Source: Saprospiraceae bacterium (GTDB lineage Bacteria > Bacteroidota > Bacteroidia > Chitinophagales > Saprospiraceae). Taken from it: a stretch of DNA of 38,128 nt. A program made the position numbers and the translations under genes. The stretch lies in contig JAHDDE010000008.1 of assembly GCA_020629515.1 (NCBI GenBank), forward strand, positions 1,541 to 39,668, written 5' to 3'. Numbering within the stretch: position 1 is the stretch's first letter; each line of letters begins with the position of its first letter. The notes under the pieces are model-generated. The model made no database searches, was not told the DNA's origin, and saw only the letters and a list, made by a program, of their open reading frames with translations. Positions 1 to 9,970 of the stretch are shown one piece after another.

Positions 1-48
1 ATTGATATTGCCTGCGCCAAATCCATTTATTTGAGCTATACCTAACTC

Positions 49-2676
49 CTACTCTTCTTCTTCATTAGCTCCTTCGATCACCTCAAATGATAAACCAATA
101 TTATTAGTGGAGACTTTGATGTGATCTCCATCGCTGGCTTCTGATGATAACACCAGTTTTGATAGCTCATTGACTAATTCTTTTTGTATGACTCTCTTCA
201 ATGGTCTGGCGCCAAACTGTGGGTCATAACCGAGGTCGGCGACCATATCCATCGCTTTATCATCCAACTCTATTGATATACTCCTCTTAGTCAGATTTTT
301 CTTGACTTTTCTGAGTAGTAAGTGAGCGATCTGCTTAATCTCTTCTTTAGTCAAAGGCAAGAACATGATCTTCTCATCTATCCTATTCAAGAATTCTGGT
401 CTGAGATGCTCTTTAAGATATTCGAAGACTTCTACTTTGGTGGTCTCTATGATATCCGCTCTGTGCTTTTCTCCTACTTCTTTTAGATCTTCAAAATTCT
501 CCAGTATCGTCTCTGCACCCATGTTAGATGTCATGATAATGATCGTATTCTTGAAGTTAGCTACTCGACCCTTATTATCAGTGAGTCGACCATCATCAAG
601 TACCTGAAGTAATATGTTGAATACATCCGGATGTGCTTTTTCAATCTCATCAAGGAGAATGATAGAGTAAGGCTTTCGTCGCACAGCTTCTGTCAGTTGC
701 CCGCCTTCATCATAGCCTACATATCCCGGAGGAGCACCCACTAAGCGAGATACAGAGTGCTTCTCTTGAAATTCACTCATATCAATTCGGGTGATAGACT
801 TCTCATCATCAAAAAGTACTTTTGCTAATGATTTGGCTAATTCTGTCTTACCTACTCCTGTAGGGCCCAAAAATATAAATGATCCAATCGGCTTATTCTC
901 ATCCTGTAGTCCTGCTCTACTTCGACGTACAGCATCAGATACGGCTACTACTGCTTCCTTCTGACCAATGAGCATAGTTGATATCTCAGCTTCTAAGTTG
1001 AGTAATTTTTCTTTTTCTGATTGCATCATTTTTGAGACCGGTATTCCAGTCCATTTGGATACAGTGTCAGCTATGTCATTGGCAGTAACCTCTTCATTGG
1101 TAAATCTACTATCATCGGGTAGATCCTTGAGCTTTTCTTCAGCTACTTTGAGCATAGCTTCTTTCTCCTTCATATCACCATACCTCAGTTTGGCTACCTT
1201 TTCGAAGTCGCTTTCCCGTTCTGCTTTATCGGCTTCGTGCTCTAATTCTTCGATCTGTTTCTTGATGTTTTGTACCGTTTCTACTATTTCTTTTTCACCT
1301 TTCCATGCTGCCGTACGTGATTCCAGATTTTCTTTGGCATTTGCGATTTGTTCAGAGATTCTTTTTTCTTTTTTCTCATTACCCTCTCTTTTGATAGCTT
1401 CTCTTTCGATCTCTAATTGTCGCACTTTCCTTTGGAGCTCATCTATCTCTTCTGGTACAGAATCCAACTCTAACCTCAACTTAGCAGCAGCCTCATCAAT
1501 AAGATCTATCGCTTTATCAGGCAACTTTCTTTCGCTGATATAACGATGCGATAACTCCGCTGCAGCTATCAATGCTTCGTCTAAAATGTCAATCTTGTGA
1601 TAGACTTCATATTTATCTTGTATACCTCTAAGTATAGAAATTGTATCCTCTACGCTTGGCTCATCAATAAAAACCGTCTGAAATCTCCGTACTAAAGCCT
1701 TATCCTTTTCGAAGTACTTCTGATATTCATCAAAAGTTGTGGCACCAATAGTTCTAACTTCTCCTCTGGCCAAAGCGGGCTTGAGAATATTGGCCGCATC
1801 CATTGCACCACTTCCTCCGCCAGCACCGATAAGAGTGTGTATCTCATCAATGAAAAGTATCACTTCTCCATCAGAGCTATTTACTTCCTTAATTACGGCT
1901 TTGAGTCTTTCTTCAAATTCACCTTTAAATTTAGCACCTGCGATGAGTGCAGCCATGTCTAAAGAGTAGATTTTTTTTGATAATAGATTTTCCGGAACGT
2001 CTTGTTTAACAATTCTCCAAGCGATCCCCTCTACTATAGCCGTTTTACCTACCCCTGCATCACCGATCAAAATAGGGTTATTCTTTTTTCTTCTGCTTAG
2101 GATGTGAAGTATCCTACGTATTTCTTCATCTCTCCCTATAATAGGATCAAGTTTGCCACTCTCCGCACGTTCATTAAGATTGATGGCATATTTTTTAAGT
2201 GAGTTGTAGGAGTTATCACTATTCTGATCGGTCACTTTCCTTCCTTTTCTCAGTTCAGTAATGGCAGACTCTAAAGCCTTACTTGTTGCTCCCAAATCTT
2301 TGAGGATTTTAGATGCTTTATCTTTTCCTTTTAGTATACCAGCTATAATCAATTCTATGGAGATGTATTCATCACCATATTCTTTCATCATTTTTTTTGC
2401 TTTACTCAAAGCTTGATTAGCATCATTGGTAAGATATTTCTTATCAGATCCCTCTACTTTCGGAAAGCTTTCGATAGCACTATTAATTTCTTTTTTTAAC
2501 TGGATAATATTGACTTCCATTTTGCCAAAAAGAAATTCAGCTAACTGTTCGTCTATCTCAAATAAAGCCTTAATGAGATGAACTGTATCTACCGACTGCT
2601 GATCTAATCCTCCAGCGATTTGCTGTGCTCGAAGGATTAATTCCTGTGATTTTATAGTGAAATTATCATAAGTCAT
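49..2676 (-). CDS. clpB: ATP-dependent disaggregase ClpB
   Basis: ClpB is a cytoplasmic Hsp100 ring ATPase that pulls aggregated proteins apart together with DnaK. The 875 residues match the usual length. In order they show a Clp N-terminal repeat domain (about 1-145), a first AAA+ module with Walker A GDAGVGKT at 205-212 and the Walker B stretch LFIDEIHTL, a long charged coiled-coil middle domain (about 400-530), and a second AAA+ module with Walker A GPTGVGKT at 604-611 and LLDEIEKAH. The middle domain separates it from ClpA and ClpX, and the end is acidic (EEEE). The ATG is followed by the typical N-terminal sequence. It is divergent from the gene at 3004. I found no clear heat-shock operator upstream; a weak TATAATTG resembles the -7 box but has one mismatch. 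The identification is very secure. Confidence 0.98.
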   Translation of the reverse strand: MTYDNFTIKSQELILRAQQIAGGLDQQSVDTVHLIKALFEIDEQLAEFLFGKMEVNIIQLKKEINSAIESFPKVEGSDKKYLTNDANQALSKAKKMMKEYGDEYISIELIIAGILKGKDKASKILKDLGATSKALESAITELRKGRKVTDQNSDNSYNSLKKYAINLNERAESGKLDPIIGRDEEIRRILHILSRRKKNNPILIGDAGVGKTAIVEGIAWRIVKQDVPENLLSKKIYSLDMAALIAGAKFKGEFEERLKAVIKEVNSSDGEVILFIDEIHTLIGAGGGSGAMDAANILKPALARGEVRTIGATTFDEYQKYFEKDKALVRRFQTVFIDEPSVEDTISILRGIQDKYEVYHKIDILDEALIAAAELSHRYISERKLPDKAIDLIDEAAAKLRLELDSVPEEIDELQRKVRQLEIEREAIKREGNEKKEKRISEQIANAKENLESRTAAWKGEKEIVETVQNIKKQIEELEHEADKAERESDFEKVAKLRYGDMKEKEAMLKVAEEKLKDLPDDSRFTNEEVTANDIADTVSKWTGIPVSKMMQSEKEKLLNLEAEISTMLIGQKEAVVAVSDAVRRSRAGLQDENKPIGSFIFLGPTGVGKTELAKSLAKVLFDDEKSITRIDMSEFQEKHSVSRLVGAPPGYVGYDEGGQLTEAVRRKPYSIILLDEIEKAHPDVFNILLQVLDDGRLTDNKGRVANFKNTIIIMTSNMGAETILENFEDLKEVGEKHRADIIETTKVEVFEYLKEHLRPEFLNRIDEKIMFLPLTKEEIKQIAHLLLRKVKKNLTKRSISIELDDKAMDMVADLGYDPQFGARPLKRVIQKELVNELSKLVLSSEASDGDHIKVSTNNIGLSFEVIEGANEEEE

Positions 2677-3003
2677 TTTAATGGGATTTATTATTCCAAT
2701 TATACTTTATCAAAAGCGTTGCCATTTTAATTTTGGTTGTAAATTATATGTCATTTTGTCTTTTATTATTAATAATAATATGTCATAATGGCAAAATGAG
2801 TAGAATCTTACCTCTAATTAAGACTTTCGATAGTCTTTTGCGTCAAAAAATTGATCCTTTAACAATCCATATTGTTACAAGCAATAAGAGTAAGATATAA
2901 ATCTTTTAAAAGTATCTTAACTATACAATTCAGAGTTTACCATAAGAATTGCCAAAATAATACAGTTAATTATTAACTAATACCTCGTTAAAATTTAAGT
3001 GTT
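2677..3003. other. Divergent intergenic region clpB / barrel protein
   Basis: This 327-bp AT-rich spacer must hold the start regions of two divergent genes. I see no open frame worth calling and no RNA gene. A near-consensus minus-strand box TATAATTG lies just upstream of clpB, one base off TAnnTTTG. ATATGTCAT occurs twice (2746-2754 and 2778-2786). Two 8-bp inverted repeats (2719-2726 with 2787-2794; 2751-2758 with 2792-2799) are of a kind expected by chance in sequence this AT-rich. Confidence 0.5.
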
Positions 3004-6000
3004 ATGCAGAAGACCATCCTGACAATACTACTCGCTCTGGGTGCTATTAGCTTGTCGGCCCAATACTTTGGACGAAATAAACCAAGATATAGAAGCTTTG
3101 ATTTCAAAGTATTAGAAAGTCAAAACTTTGAGCTATACTATTATGCCAAAAACCAAGAGGTAGTCAACAATTTTGCATCAGAACTGGAGAACTGGTATAA
3201 AATCCAAAGTAGAGTAATTGAACATAATATCCCGTTCAAGAATCCATTTATACTATACACCAATCACGCAGAATTTCAGCAAACTAATGCCATCTCAGGA
3301 GGTGTAGGCGTTGGTACAGGTGGGGTCACTGAGAGTTTGAAAAATAGAATTGTCATGCCATTGACTTTTTCTAATCAACAAACTCATCAAGTACTGGGAC
3401 ACGAGTTAGTTCATGCCTTTCAGTTTGATATGATATTAAGGGGAGACTCAACTGATCAAAGAAATTTGGCCAATCTACCTCTTTGGACAGTTGAAGGATT
3501 AGCAGAATATATTTCTATAGGGCGTACAGACCCTTTTACAGCCATGTGGATGCGAAATGCAATAATAAGTGATGACGTACCAAGCCTACAAAAAATGGCT
3601 CATCCAAAATACTTTCCCTATAGATATGGTCAAGCCGCTTGGTCTGTTATGACCGGGCTGTACGGTGATGACATCATCAACCCATTTTTTACCAATACAG
3701 CGAAGTATGGCATGGAATACGCTTCACAAGCAACTTTTGGGGTAGATCTCAAGTCACTTAGTGATATGTGGGTTAATGGTCTCAAGACCTATTATGAGCC
3801 TTATATGCAGAAAAAAGAAAGTACAATTGGCAAAGTATTGCTCTCTAGCAAAAACTCTGGCAATCTGAATGTCTCGCCTGCCATTAGCCCTAATGGGAAA
3901 TATGTAGTATTCATGTCTGAAAAAGACCTCTTTTCGACTGACATATTTTTGGCCGATGCTCGAAATGGCAAAATCATTAAAAAACTATCAAGTCTCGTCA
4001 AAGATCGTGACTTGGACAACTTTAATTTCTTAGAGTCCGCAGGTACTTGGTCTCCTGATAGTAAACAATTTGCGTTTGTAGGATTTAAGAAGGGTGAAAA
4101 CGCTTTGGTCATAAAAGATGTAGAAAGTGGAAAAACTATATCCTCTAAAAATATCCCGAAACTTTTAGCTTTTACCAATCCTACATGGTCCCCGGACGGC
4201 AAAGAAATTGTCCTAACAGGAAGTGATGAAGGACAAATTGATCTTTATGCTTATACCATCAGAACTGGCAAGATTAGGCAATTAACGGATGATTTATATT
4301 CCGAAATACAGGCACACTTTAATAGCTCTGGTGACAAGATAGTATTCAGCTATGATAAACGTAGTATGACTGAAGGTCGAACGAACGGCAAATGGACATA
4401 TGATTTGGCAATTATGGATTATTCATCTGGTACAATCGAAATTTTAGACATTTTTCATGGTGCAGACAATATTAATCCACAATACAATATGGATGACAAC
4501 ATCTATTTTATGTCAGATCGTGATGGCTATCGTAATATGTACTTATACGATACGGAAAACGATCAAGTCAAACGGATGACAGATTTTGTGGTAGGATTGT
4601 CAGGTATATCAAGATATTCTCCTGTTTTATCAACCGCACGATCCAGAGATAGAGTAGTTTTTACCCATTATCTTGGCAAAGAATACATCATAAGACAAGG
4701 TAACACTGAGAATTTACTTAATGAAGAAGTGAATAAAAATACTGTTGATTTTGCAGCTGGAACACTTCCTGTAGTAGGTCTTAATAAAAAGGATTTTGTC
4801 AACTCATATCATAAAAATGTGGATGAAATCACTAAAAATGGTCCTTCCGATAACTTTAAGAAAAAAAGATATCAATCAAAATTCAAATTGGATGATGTCA
4901 GAGGAAGTACTGGAGTTGGAGTTTCAAATGGCAATACTTTTGGATTGAATAATGGTGTACAAGCCGCTGGTGCTATCCAAATGATTTTTTCGGATATCGT
5001 GGGTAATCAACAGTTGATCGGTCAAACTGCACTTAATGGTCAGATTCAAGATTTTCAAGGCCAATTATTTTACGTAAACAGAAAAAATCGCTTGGCATGG
5101 GGAGGAGGTATATCGCATGTGCCCACTCCATTTGGGTTTAGATCTCCATTAAGAGTCGAAGATCGTGATACTGGCAATGGTCAAACCATTCCTGTCGGAG
5201 TGGATGAAATACAAATACTAAGAATATTTAATCAAAATGCTACTGGATTTTTACAACTACCATTTAATACTAATCTGAGGTTAGAAGGAAGTGCTACTAT
5301 AGGAAATCAAAGCTTTCGTTTAGACGCAAGAAGGAATATTTTTGATCCAACTACTGGTTTTTTCTATGGTCAAGAAAATGAAAAAATCGAAACTCCTGAG
5401 CAAATCGCATTAAACAACTTTTATACGGTCGAAAAAGGCATGACAGGGTCTGTAGGTGTAGCATTGGTAGGAGATAATTCTCATTTTGGATTAACCTCTC
5501 CACTATATGGACATCGATTCAGATTATCAGCAGACCGAAATTTTGGTATCAACAATTTTACCAGCTTCTTAGCAGACTACCGAAGATACTTATGGGCTAA
5601 ACCATTTTCTATAGCTTTCAGAGGGTATAGTTTAATTCGATTTGAACAAGATGTGAGCTCCGTATTCCCTCTTTATGCTGGCCAGATGGGTTTTGTAAGA
5701 GGCTACGATTTTCTGTTTGATATCAATCAGCCTGGAGAGTTTGGTGACTTAAACTTCAATCAACTCTTTGGTTCTAAGATGATCTTAGGAAGTTTTGAGA
5801 TTAGGAGACCTTTTACGGGGCCTAAGCAAATCGCTCTTATTGGCTCCAACGTATTATTCACCGATTTGGCCCTGTTTTTTGATGCTGGAATGGCATTTAA
5901 TGATTTTGGCGATATAGGAGATTCAAGTTTAGGCGCTTTTCAACCTGAATTAGTAATGAGTGCTGGGGTATCAGTACGCCTAAATCTATTTGGGGCCATG

Positions 6001-6081
6001 ATACTCGAACCATATTGGGCATATCCATTACAACCGAACAGTCGGGTAGTATTTGGACTCAACTTCATACCTGGTTGGTAG
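3004..6081 (+). CDS. Secreted HExxH / PD40 propeller / outer-membrane barrel protein
   Basis: The protein has 1025 residues. Residues 1-19 are a Sec signal peptide ending SLSA before Q20. Residues about 25-270 form a gluzincin-like domain with HELVH at 133-137 and a downstream WTVEGLAEY segment whose E164 could be the third zinc ligand. Residues about 285-560 are a TolB/PD40-type beta-propeller with repeated ISPNGKYVVF and TWSPDGKEIV blades (near 290, 347 and 394). The last 370 or so residues read as an Omp85/surface-antigen type beta-barrel (FVRGYDF, EIRRPF, ending in alternating aromatic residues). Proteins of this layout are usually annotated in Bacteroidota as TolB-like translocation or surface antigen proteins, with no proven role I know of. 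It probably sits in the outer membrane with the propeller and peptidase-like part in the periplasm. Whether it is an active protease is inference. It stands alone, with 89 bp to the next gene. Confidence 0.8.
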   Translation: MQKTILTILLALGAISLSAQYFGRNKPRYRSFDFKVLESQNFELYYYAKNQEVVNNFASELENWYKIQSRVIEHNIPFKNPFILYTNHAEFQQTNAISGGVGVGTGGVTESLKNRIVMPLTFSNQQTHQVLGHELVHAFQFDMILRGDSTDQRNLANLPLWTVEGLAEYISIGRTDPFTAMWMRNAIISDDVPSLQKMAHPKYFPYRYGQAAWSVMTGLYGDDIINPFFTNTAKYGMEYASQATFGVDLKSLSDMWVNGLKTYYEPYMQKKESTIGKVLLSSKNSGNLNVSPAISPNGKYVVFMSEKDLFSTDIFLADARNGKIIKKLSSLVKDRDLDNFNFLESAGTWSPDSKQFAFVGFKKGENALVIKDVESGKTISSKNIPKLLAFTNPTWSPDGKEIVLTGSDEGQIDLYAYTIRTGKIRQLTDDLYSEIQAHFNSSGDKIVFSYDKRSMTEGRTNGKWTYDLAIMDYSSGTIEILDIFHGADNINPQYNMDDNIYFMSDRDGYRNMYLYDTENDQVKRMTDFVVGLSGISRYSPVLSTARSRDRVVFTHYLGKEYIIRQGNTENLLNEEVNKNTVDFAAGTLPVVGLNKKDFVNSYHKNVDEITKNGPSDNFKKKRYQSKFKLDDVRGSTGVGVSNGNTFGLNNGVQAAGAIQMIFSDIVGNQQLIGQTALNGQIQDFQGQLFYVNRKNRLAWGGGISHVPTPFGFRSPLRVEDRDTGNGQTIPVGVDEIQILRIFNQNATGFLQLPFNTNLRLEGSATIGNQSFRLDARRNIFDPTTGFFYGQENEKIETPEQIALNNFYTVEKGMTGSVGVALVGDNSHFGLTSPLYGHRFRLSADRNFGINNFTSFLADYRRYLWAKPFSIAFRGYSLIRFEQDVSSVFPLYAGQMGFVRGYDFLFDINQPGEFGDLNFNQLFGSKMILGSFEIRRPFTGPKQIALIGSNVLFTDLALFFDAGMAFNDFGDIGDSSLGAFQPELVMSAGVSVRLNLFGAMILEPYWAYPLQPNSRVVFGLNFIPGW

Positions 6082-6170
6082 GCTAAAACAATAATGGTTT
6101 AATTTCATTGGGATTTTTATGATCCATGTAGGATCTATTTCTTATCCTTAGTGTCTCAAAAGTCACACAT

Positions 6171-7268
6171 ATGAGATATAAGAACATATATGTAGCAGCC
6201 ACCAATCAGCATGTTGGCAAAACTACAAGCACCTTAGGTTTGGTATCTTGTATGCTACAAAAAGGAATTAATGTGGGTTATTGTAAACCTGTTGGGCAAA
6301 AATTCTTAGATCTCAAAAATTTATATGTTGATAAAGACACTTTGCTGTTTGCGGATCTGATTAAGTTTGATATCAATCCAGAATATCATAGCCCCATCAT
6401 ATTACCTAGCTCAACTGTTAGAGATTATATCGATCATCCTACTCACGAAGATTTTCTGGGCCGAATAACGCAAGCTAAAGATTTTTTAAATCATCATCAT
6501 GATCTCACTATTTTTGAAGGGACAGGACATCCAGGGGTAGGCAGTGTAGTAGGTCTTTCAAACGCATCAGTAGCTAAGTCCCTCAATGCTTCTGTAATTC
6601 TTATAGTAGAGGGAGGAATCGGGAGCACTATCGATATGTTCCACATGTGCAGTGCGGTATTCAGAGAACAAAATATCCCAATATCTGGAGTAATTGTCAA
6701 TAAAGTAAGACCTGACAAGCTCGGAAAAATAGAATATTATCTAAAGACATATTTAGATCGTTTAGGGATTCCTCTTTTGGGGTTAGTTCCTTATGACGAA
6801 TGTCTGGCCTATCCCCTAATGTCTACTGTCGCTGATAGTATAAAAGGAAATGTCGAACTCAACGCAGAGAACTTAGATAATAATCGAGTCGAAAATATCT
6901 TAGCAGGATCGTCAGTAGATCTAAAAGAGCTCAATGATTATCAGAATAACCTTGTGGTAGCAAGCACGAGAACGATAGATAGAGCAATCAGTCGAATACA
7001 AACTTTCTCGGACTCCAATAATATTTTAACCACTCCCATATCAGGAGTTATTGTAACTGGTGAAGGTGATATAAATCCGATTACAAAAGATTATGTAATG
7101 GAGCATCATATACCTTTGATAAGGACCAACTTTGATACTTTCGGAGTAGTAATAAAGATCAGCAAGATAGAAGTAAAAATAAATAGACATACCCCTTGGA
7201 AAATCCAAAGAGCGATAGAATTGATAAATGAAAATATTGACCTAGATAAAATATTACAACCATTGTAA
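6171..7268 (+). CDS. P-loop (BioD/CobB-like) plus DRTGG domain protein
   Basis: The N-terminal half (about 1-210) is a dethiobiotin-synthetase-like P-loop domain with the nucleotide loop around TNQHVGKTT at 11-19, the substrate-loop style YCKPVGQK, and an FEGTGHPGVGS stretch. The C-terminal part (about 220-335) resembles a DRTGG regulatory domain. This pair is the N-terminal regulatory half of long-form phosphate acetyltransferases, but the catalytic PTA domain is absent. Stand-alone versions occur in Bacteroidota and Cyanobacteria and are often labelled cobyrinic acid a,c-diamide synthase-like or phosphotransacetylase family; the substrate is unknown. The ATG follows an 89-bp gap from the barrel gene, so read-through from that gene is possible. 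Domain calls are confident; function is not. Confidence 0.75.
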   Translation: MRYKNIYVAATNQHVGKTTSTLGLVSCMLQKGINVGYCKPVGQKFLDLKNLYVDKDTLLFADLIKFDINPEYHSPIILPSSTVRDYIDHPTHEDFLGRITQAKDFLNHHHDLTIFEGTGHPGVGSVVGLSNASVAKSLNASVILIVEGGIGSTIDMFHMCSAVFREQNIPISGVIVNKVRPDKLGKIEYYLKTYLDRLGIPLLGLVPYDECLAYPLMSTVADSIKGNVELNAENLDNNRVENILAGSSVDLKELNDYQNNLVVASTRTIDRAISRIQTFSDSNNILTTPISGVIVTGEGDINPITKDYVMEHHIPLIRTNFDTFGVVIKISKIEVKINRHTPWKIQRAIELINENIDLDKILQPL

Positions 7269-7872
7269 AAAAGGCCGAAGCAGACAAGCATAATCAAAGT
7301 ACTATACCTATTATACCCGTCTACTCCTCATCCCTTGTAAGCTTTACTAACTAGTCTTTTTTAATTATTCTCATTTCGTTTGAAAGCTATTTAGAGTGCT
7401 TCGACCATTGGTTGATTTATAATCTAAAGACACTAAGATGGTCCATATTAATCATATTTTTATTGTATATAATACACCATTTTGTAATAACAAGTAATAA
7501 TGATAATTATTATTAATATTTTGTTATATGCTGATTTTCAATGATTTGAAAAAATATTCTTTTATAAATAACTAATGCTCTGTCAGGCTATAGCGCTTAA
7601 CAGAGCATTAATTTCATTTTTGGTTAATGTATGGATCAAAATTAGATTTCGTCCATATCACTAGTAATGATTAAAGTGACAGTGACTCTCATTTCATAAG
7701 TGTTAAAAGATGTAAAACTTAAATTGTCACTATCAATTTGTCAAAATCAACACTTTTATTCTTTGTTATTTTTGGAAGATTTGTAATACCTTAATTCACA
7801 ATTATTACGGCCCTAAAAAGTTATATAGTTCTGAATTACAACGATTTATGTTTATAATTATATAAACAAGAT
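7269..7872. other. 604-bp AT-rich intergenic region
   Basis: There is no plausible protein gene in any frame. The region holds one strong perfect hairpin (7573-7610, listed separately) and several weaker inverted pairs (7630-7635 with 7652-7657; 7675-7681 with 7725-7731; 7698-7704 with 7749-7755). A TATTTTTG at 7767-7774 matches the Bacteroidota -7 box, about 98 bp before the next start codon, but I see no TTTG or TTG at the expected upstream distance, so the promoter is only possible. The size is unusual for this compact window and leaves room for a small RNA or a long leader. Confidence 0.5.
7573..7610. repeat. Perfect 11-bp stem hairpin with palindromic loop
   Basis: TAATGCTCTGT (7573-7583) pairs perfectly with ACAGAGCATTA (7600-7610) across a 16-nt loop. 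The loop contains the self-complementary octamer GCTATAGC (7587-7594), which could allow loop-loop pairing between two copies. Downstream on the plus strand is only a broken T tract (ATTTCATTTTT). It could be a terminator for the gene ending at 7268, although that is 304 nt away, or part of a small RNA or a protein-binding site. Confidence 0.6.
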
Positions 7873-9402
7873 ATGGATGAGATAAATAAATTAATACAAA
7901 CTATATCAGAATCATTGGGATATAGGGAAGATGATTGGGATAGTTTGCTAACCACCGTGAGTAAGAATGAAGCAATATTTTTACGACTTCTACTTCAAAA
8001 GAGAGAATTAACCGAAATAGAGATGGCGACATCTTTTTTGGGTACCGAACCCACCAATGCCAACTTTAGAAGATACAAACGTAACATAACTGAGAAACTC
8101 ATTAATACCATAATTCAATTTGAAGCAAAATCTCCTGACTTTTCTAATTTTCAAAAAGCCTATTACACACTACATAAACAATTGAGCTCATTCAATATAT
8201 TAAGAGGCCTTGGGTATACCGATTTGGCCTACACTCTCGCCAAAAGACTGATTAAAAAAGCTCGATTTTATCATTTTACTGAGATAGGAATAGAATTATC
8301 ACGGTTTTTGGCCAGATACTACTCAAATAACGAGCATCAACCGGATAAGGCCGAAACATACTTCATAGAGGCACAACAGCTATCTGTGACGCTCAATTCA
8401 GAAATTTTGATCGAAAAATACTATTCTCAGATAACCTCAAGATTTATCAGGTCTAAAAGTATCAAGACAGATATAGGACAAGAAGGACTTAAATACGTGC
8501 AGCAACTAAGAGCTGTTGTAGATTCTCAGATCCCATCTTATAAATTCTACCTTTACTACTATAGATTAGCTACTCACTCCGCAGAAGGAATGGGCGATTA
8601 TAACATGGCTTTAGAATACGCTGAAAGGGGATATGAGCATTTTGAAAAACAGAATTATCATAACAAGTCGGCTAAAATAATTTTTTTGTCTGCTATCTCA
8701 AGCTACCAAATTCAGCTCGGTAAAATTGATGATGCTAAAAGGACCATACAAAAAACGGAACAACTCTTAACTCCTGGCAGAACCAGCTGGTTTATAAATA
8801 AAAAGTTGTTGATACAAATAGCCATCCATAATCAAAATTATAAAGTAGCTTATCAGAATTATATAGATGTCAAATCACATAAAAACTATGAACTCTTAGC
8901 AAAAGACAAAAAAAATATATTTCAACTTTATGGTGCCTATTTAGACTTTTTAGCACTGATAAGAATAATTCCAGATGTTCCAAAAGTCTCACGATTTAGA
9001 ATCAACAAATTCATCAATGAAGTTCCAGAATTTAATGCTGATAAAAGAGGAATGAAAATTCCATTGATTATTGCACAACTCTTATACTACATCTATGACG
9101 GCAATTATGATGCGATTGAAGTAAGGATACTGGCTCTTAAGGATTATTGTAGTCGTAATCTCATGAAAAAAAGTCCGAACTATAGATCAAACTGTTTTAT
9201 TAAGATGTTACTTACCATTCCAACCAACAATTTTCATCCTGTTGCTTCCAGAAGAAAAACTAAAAATTTATTAGATAAATTAGCTCGAGTACCCTTTCAG
9301 TTATCCCAACAACCCTCAGAAGTTGAAGTTATACCTTATGAACATCTTTGGGAAATAATACTCAATTTTTTAAAAGCTCCAAGACGCCGTCGACTGGCTT
9401 AA
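7873..9402 (+). CDS. Unknown 509-residue helical-repeat protein
   Basis: I do not recognise the family. There is no signal peptide or membrane segment, so it is probably cytoplasmic. Residues 1-100 form an N-terminal helical region with a charged RRYKRNITEKL stretch. From about 105 to 360 the sequence has TPR-like helix pairs (ALEYAERGYEHFEKQNYHNKSAK is the clearest, near 250; another is KIDDAKRTIQKTEQLL). The remainder is helical and ends in a basic RRRR tail. Tetratricopeptide-like repeats usually mediate protein-protein contacts. The gene stands alone behind a 604-bp spacer and converges on the DUF4920 gene, with the two stop codons 18 bp apart. Any function is open. Confidence 0.6.
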   Translation: MDEINKLIQTISESLGYREDDWDSLLTTVSKNEAIFLRLLLQKRELTEIEMATSFLGTEPTNANFRRYKRNITEKLINTIIQFEAKSPDFSNFQKAYYTLHKQLSSFNILRGLGYTDLAYTLAKRLIKKARFYHFTEIGIELSRFLARYYSNNEHQPDKAETYFIEAQQLSVTLNSEILIEKYYSQITSRFIRSKSIKTDIGQEGLKYVQQLRAVVDSQIPSYKFYLYYYRLATHSAEGMGDYNMALEYAERGYEHFEKQNYHNKSAKIIFLSAISSYQIQLGKIDDAKRTIQKTEQLLTPGRTSWFINKKLLIQIAIHNQNYKVAYQNYIDVKSHKNYELLAKDKKNIFQLYGAYLDFLALIRIIPDVPKVSRFRINKFINEVPEFNADKRGMKIPLIIAQLLYYIYDGNYDAIEVRILALKDYCSRNLMKKSPNYRSNCFIKMLLTIPTNNFHPVASRRKTKNLLDKLARVPFQLSQQPSEVEVIPYEHLWEIILNFLKAPRRRRLA

Positions 9403-9420
9403 TAATTTTACAATCAATTA

Positions 9421-9891
9421 TTAGTTCAATAAGATAACACCCTTTGCCATCATCCTGAGTTCTTCTTCGGGCTCGGTAATAGCCGCTATGTCTTCTTCGC
9501 TTGCCCCTTCATCCTGAGCATAATGTCTTAGTTCATCCACGCTCGTAATCGCATTATAGAGTTTACCTTCTACTATGCTTTCTCTTCCAGAAGCATCTTT
9601 TGGCACAAAAAAGGCATAGTCTTTAAATTTGACAAAAACGCTTTGATCATTGTCTGCATCAACTATGTTCATCCAACAACCCTTAGCTTGACATACGGAT
9701 TCAATCTTTCCTCTGATCTTGACCTCCAAAGTATCCGTGGCCTGTAATGCGCTAATTGCTTGAGTAAGGGAAACAGCATTCTCTTGGCTTATTTTATCTC
9801 CAAAATTATTAGATCCTTCATTCTTAGACAGTTTAGAATGACAGGACAAAAATAGCAGTAGAGTCAAACAACAGTACATGATCTCTTTCAT
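9421..9891 (-). CDS. DUF4920 lipoprotein
   Basis: This 156-residue protein begins with a lipoprotein signal peptide: a hydrophobic LLLFLSC with the acceptor Cys at 17. After a short linker it carries the DUF4920 core, recognisable by IRGKIESVCQAKGCWMNIV and the following FVKFKDYAFFVPKDASG. The two conserved cysteines flanking AKG, with the neighbouring Trp-Met, could bind a metal or be redox active, but that is inference. DUF4920 proteins are small envelope proteins common in Bacteroidota and related phyla with no assigned function. It is monocistronic, divergent from rpsF and convergent with the helical-repeat gene. Confidence 0.85.
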   Translation of the reverse strand: MKEIMYCCLTLLLFLSCHSKLSKNEGSNNFGDKISQENAVSLTQAISALQATDTLEVKIRGKIESVCQAKGCWMNIVDADNDQSVFVKFKDYAFFVPKDASGRESIVEGKLYNAITSVDELRHYAQDEGASEEDIAAITEPEEELRMMAKGVILLN

Positions 9892-9939
9892 TACAATTAT
9901 TTTAATGTAAAAATAAATCAGACCGAGATAAAAAAGATA

Positions 9940-9970
9940 TTTCTCTTTTTATTAAAAAACCATACCTTTG
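9940..9970 (+). promoter_or_regulatory. Promoter of rpsF-rpsR-rplI
   Basis: TACCTTTG at 9963-9970 is a perfect TAnnTTTG -7 element. TTTC at 9940-9943 sits 19 bp upstream, one base off the TTTG -33 element. The box ends 41 bp before the rpsF start codon. A strong phylum-type promoter is expected for a ribosomal protein operon. Confidence 0.65.

Noticed and set aside
1-48. Possible end of a plus-strand gene (14 sense codons then TAA at 43-45), or minus-strand coding sequence beyond the clpB stop codon.
   Set aside because: Too short to judge; two other readings look equally protein-like.
968-1543. Plus-strand open frame of about 190 codons opposite clpB.
   Set aside because: Serine-rich mirror of the charged coiled-coil domain of ClpB; not a gene.
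2719-2799. Two 8-bp inverted repeats in the clpB upstream region.
   Set aside because: Arms are far apart and AT-rich; a few such pairs are expected by chance in this composition.
7675-7755. Interleaved inverted pairs (AGTGACA/TGTCACT and AAGTGTT/AACACTT) that could form a pseudoknot.
   Set aside because: Seven-base arms with long gaps in AT-rich DNA; likely chance without covariation support.
9400-9423. TAATAATT / AATTATTA palindrome spanning both stop codons of two convergent genes.
   Set aside because: Only A-T pairs and no stable stem; partly a by-product of two facing TAA codons.
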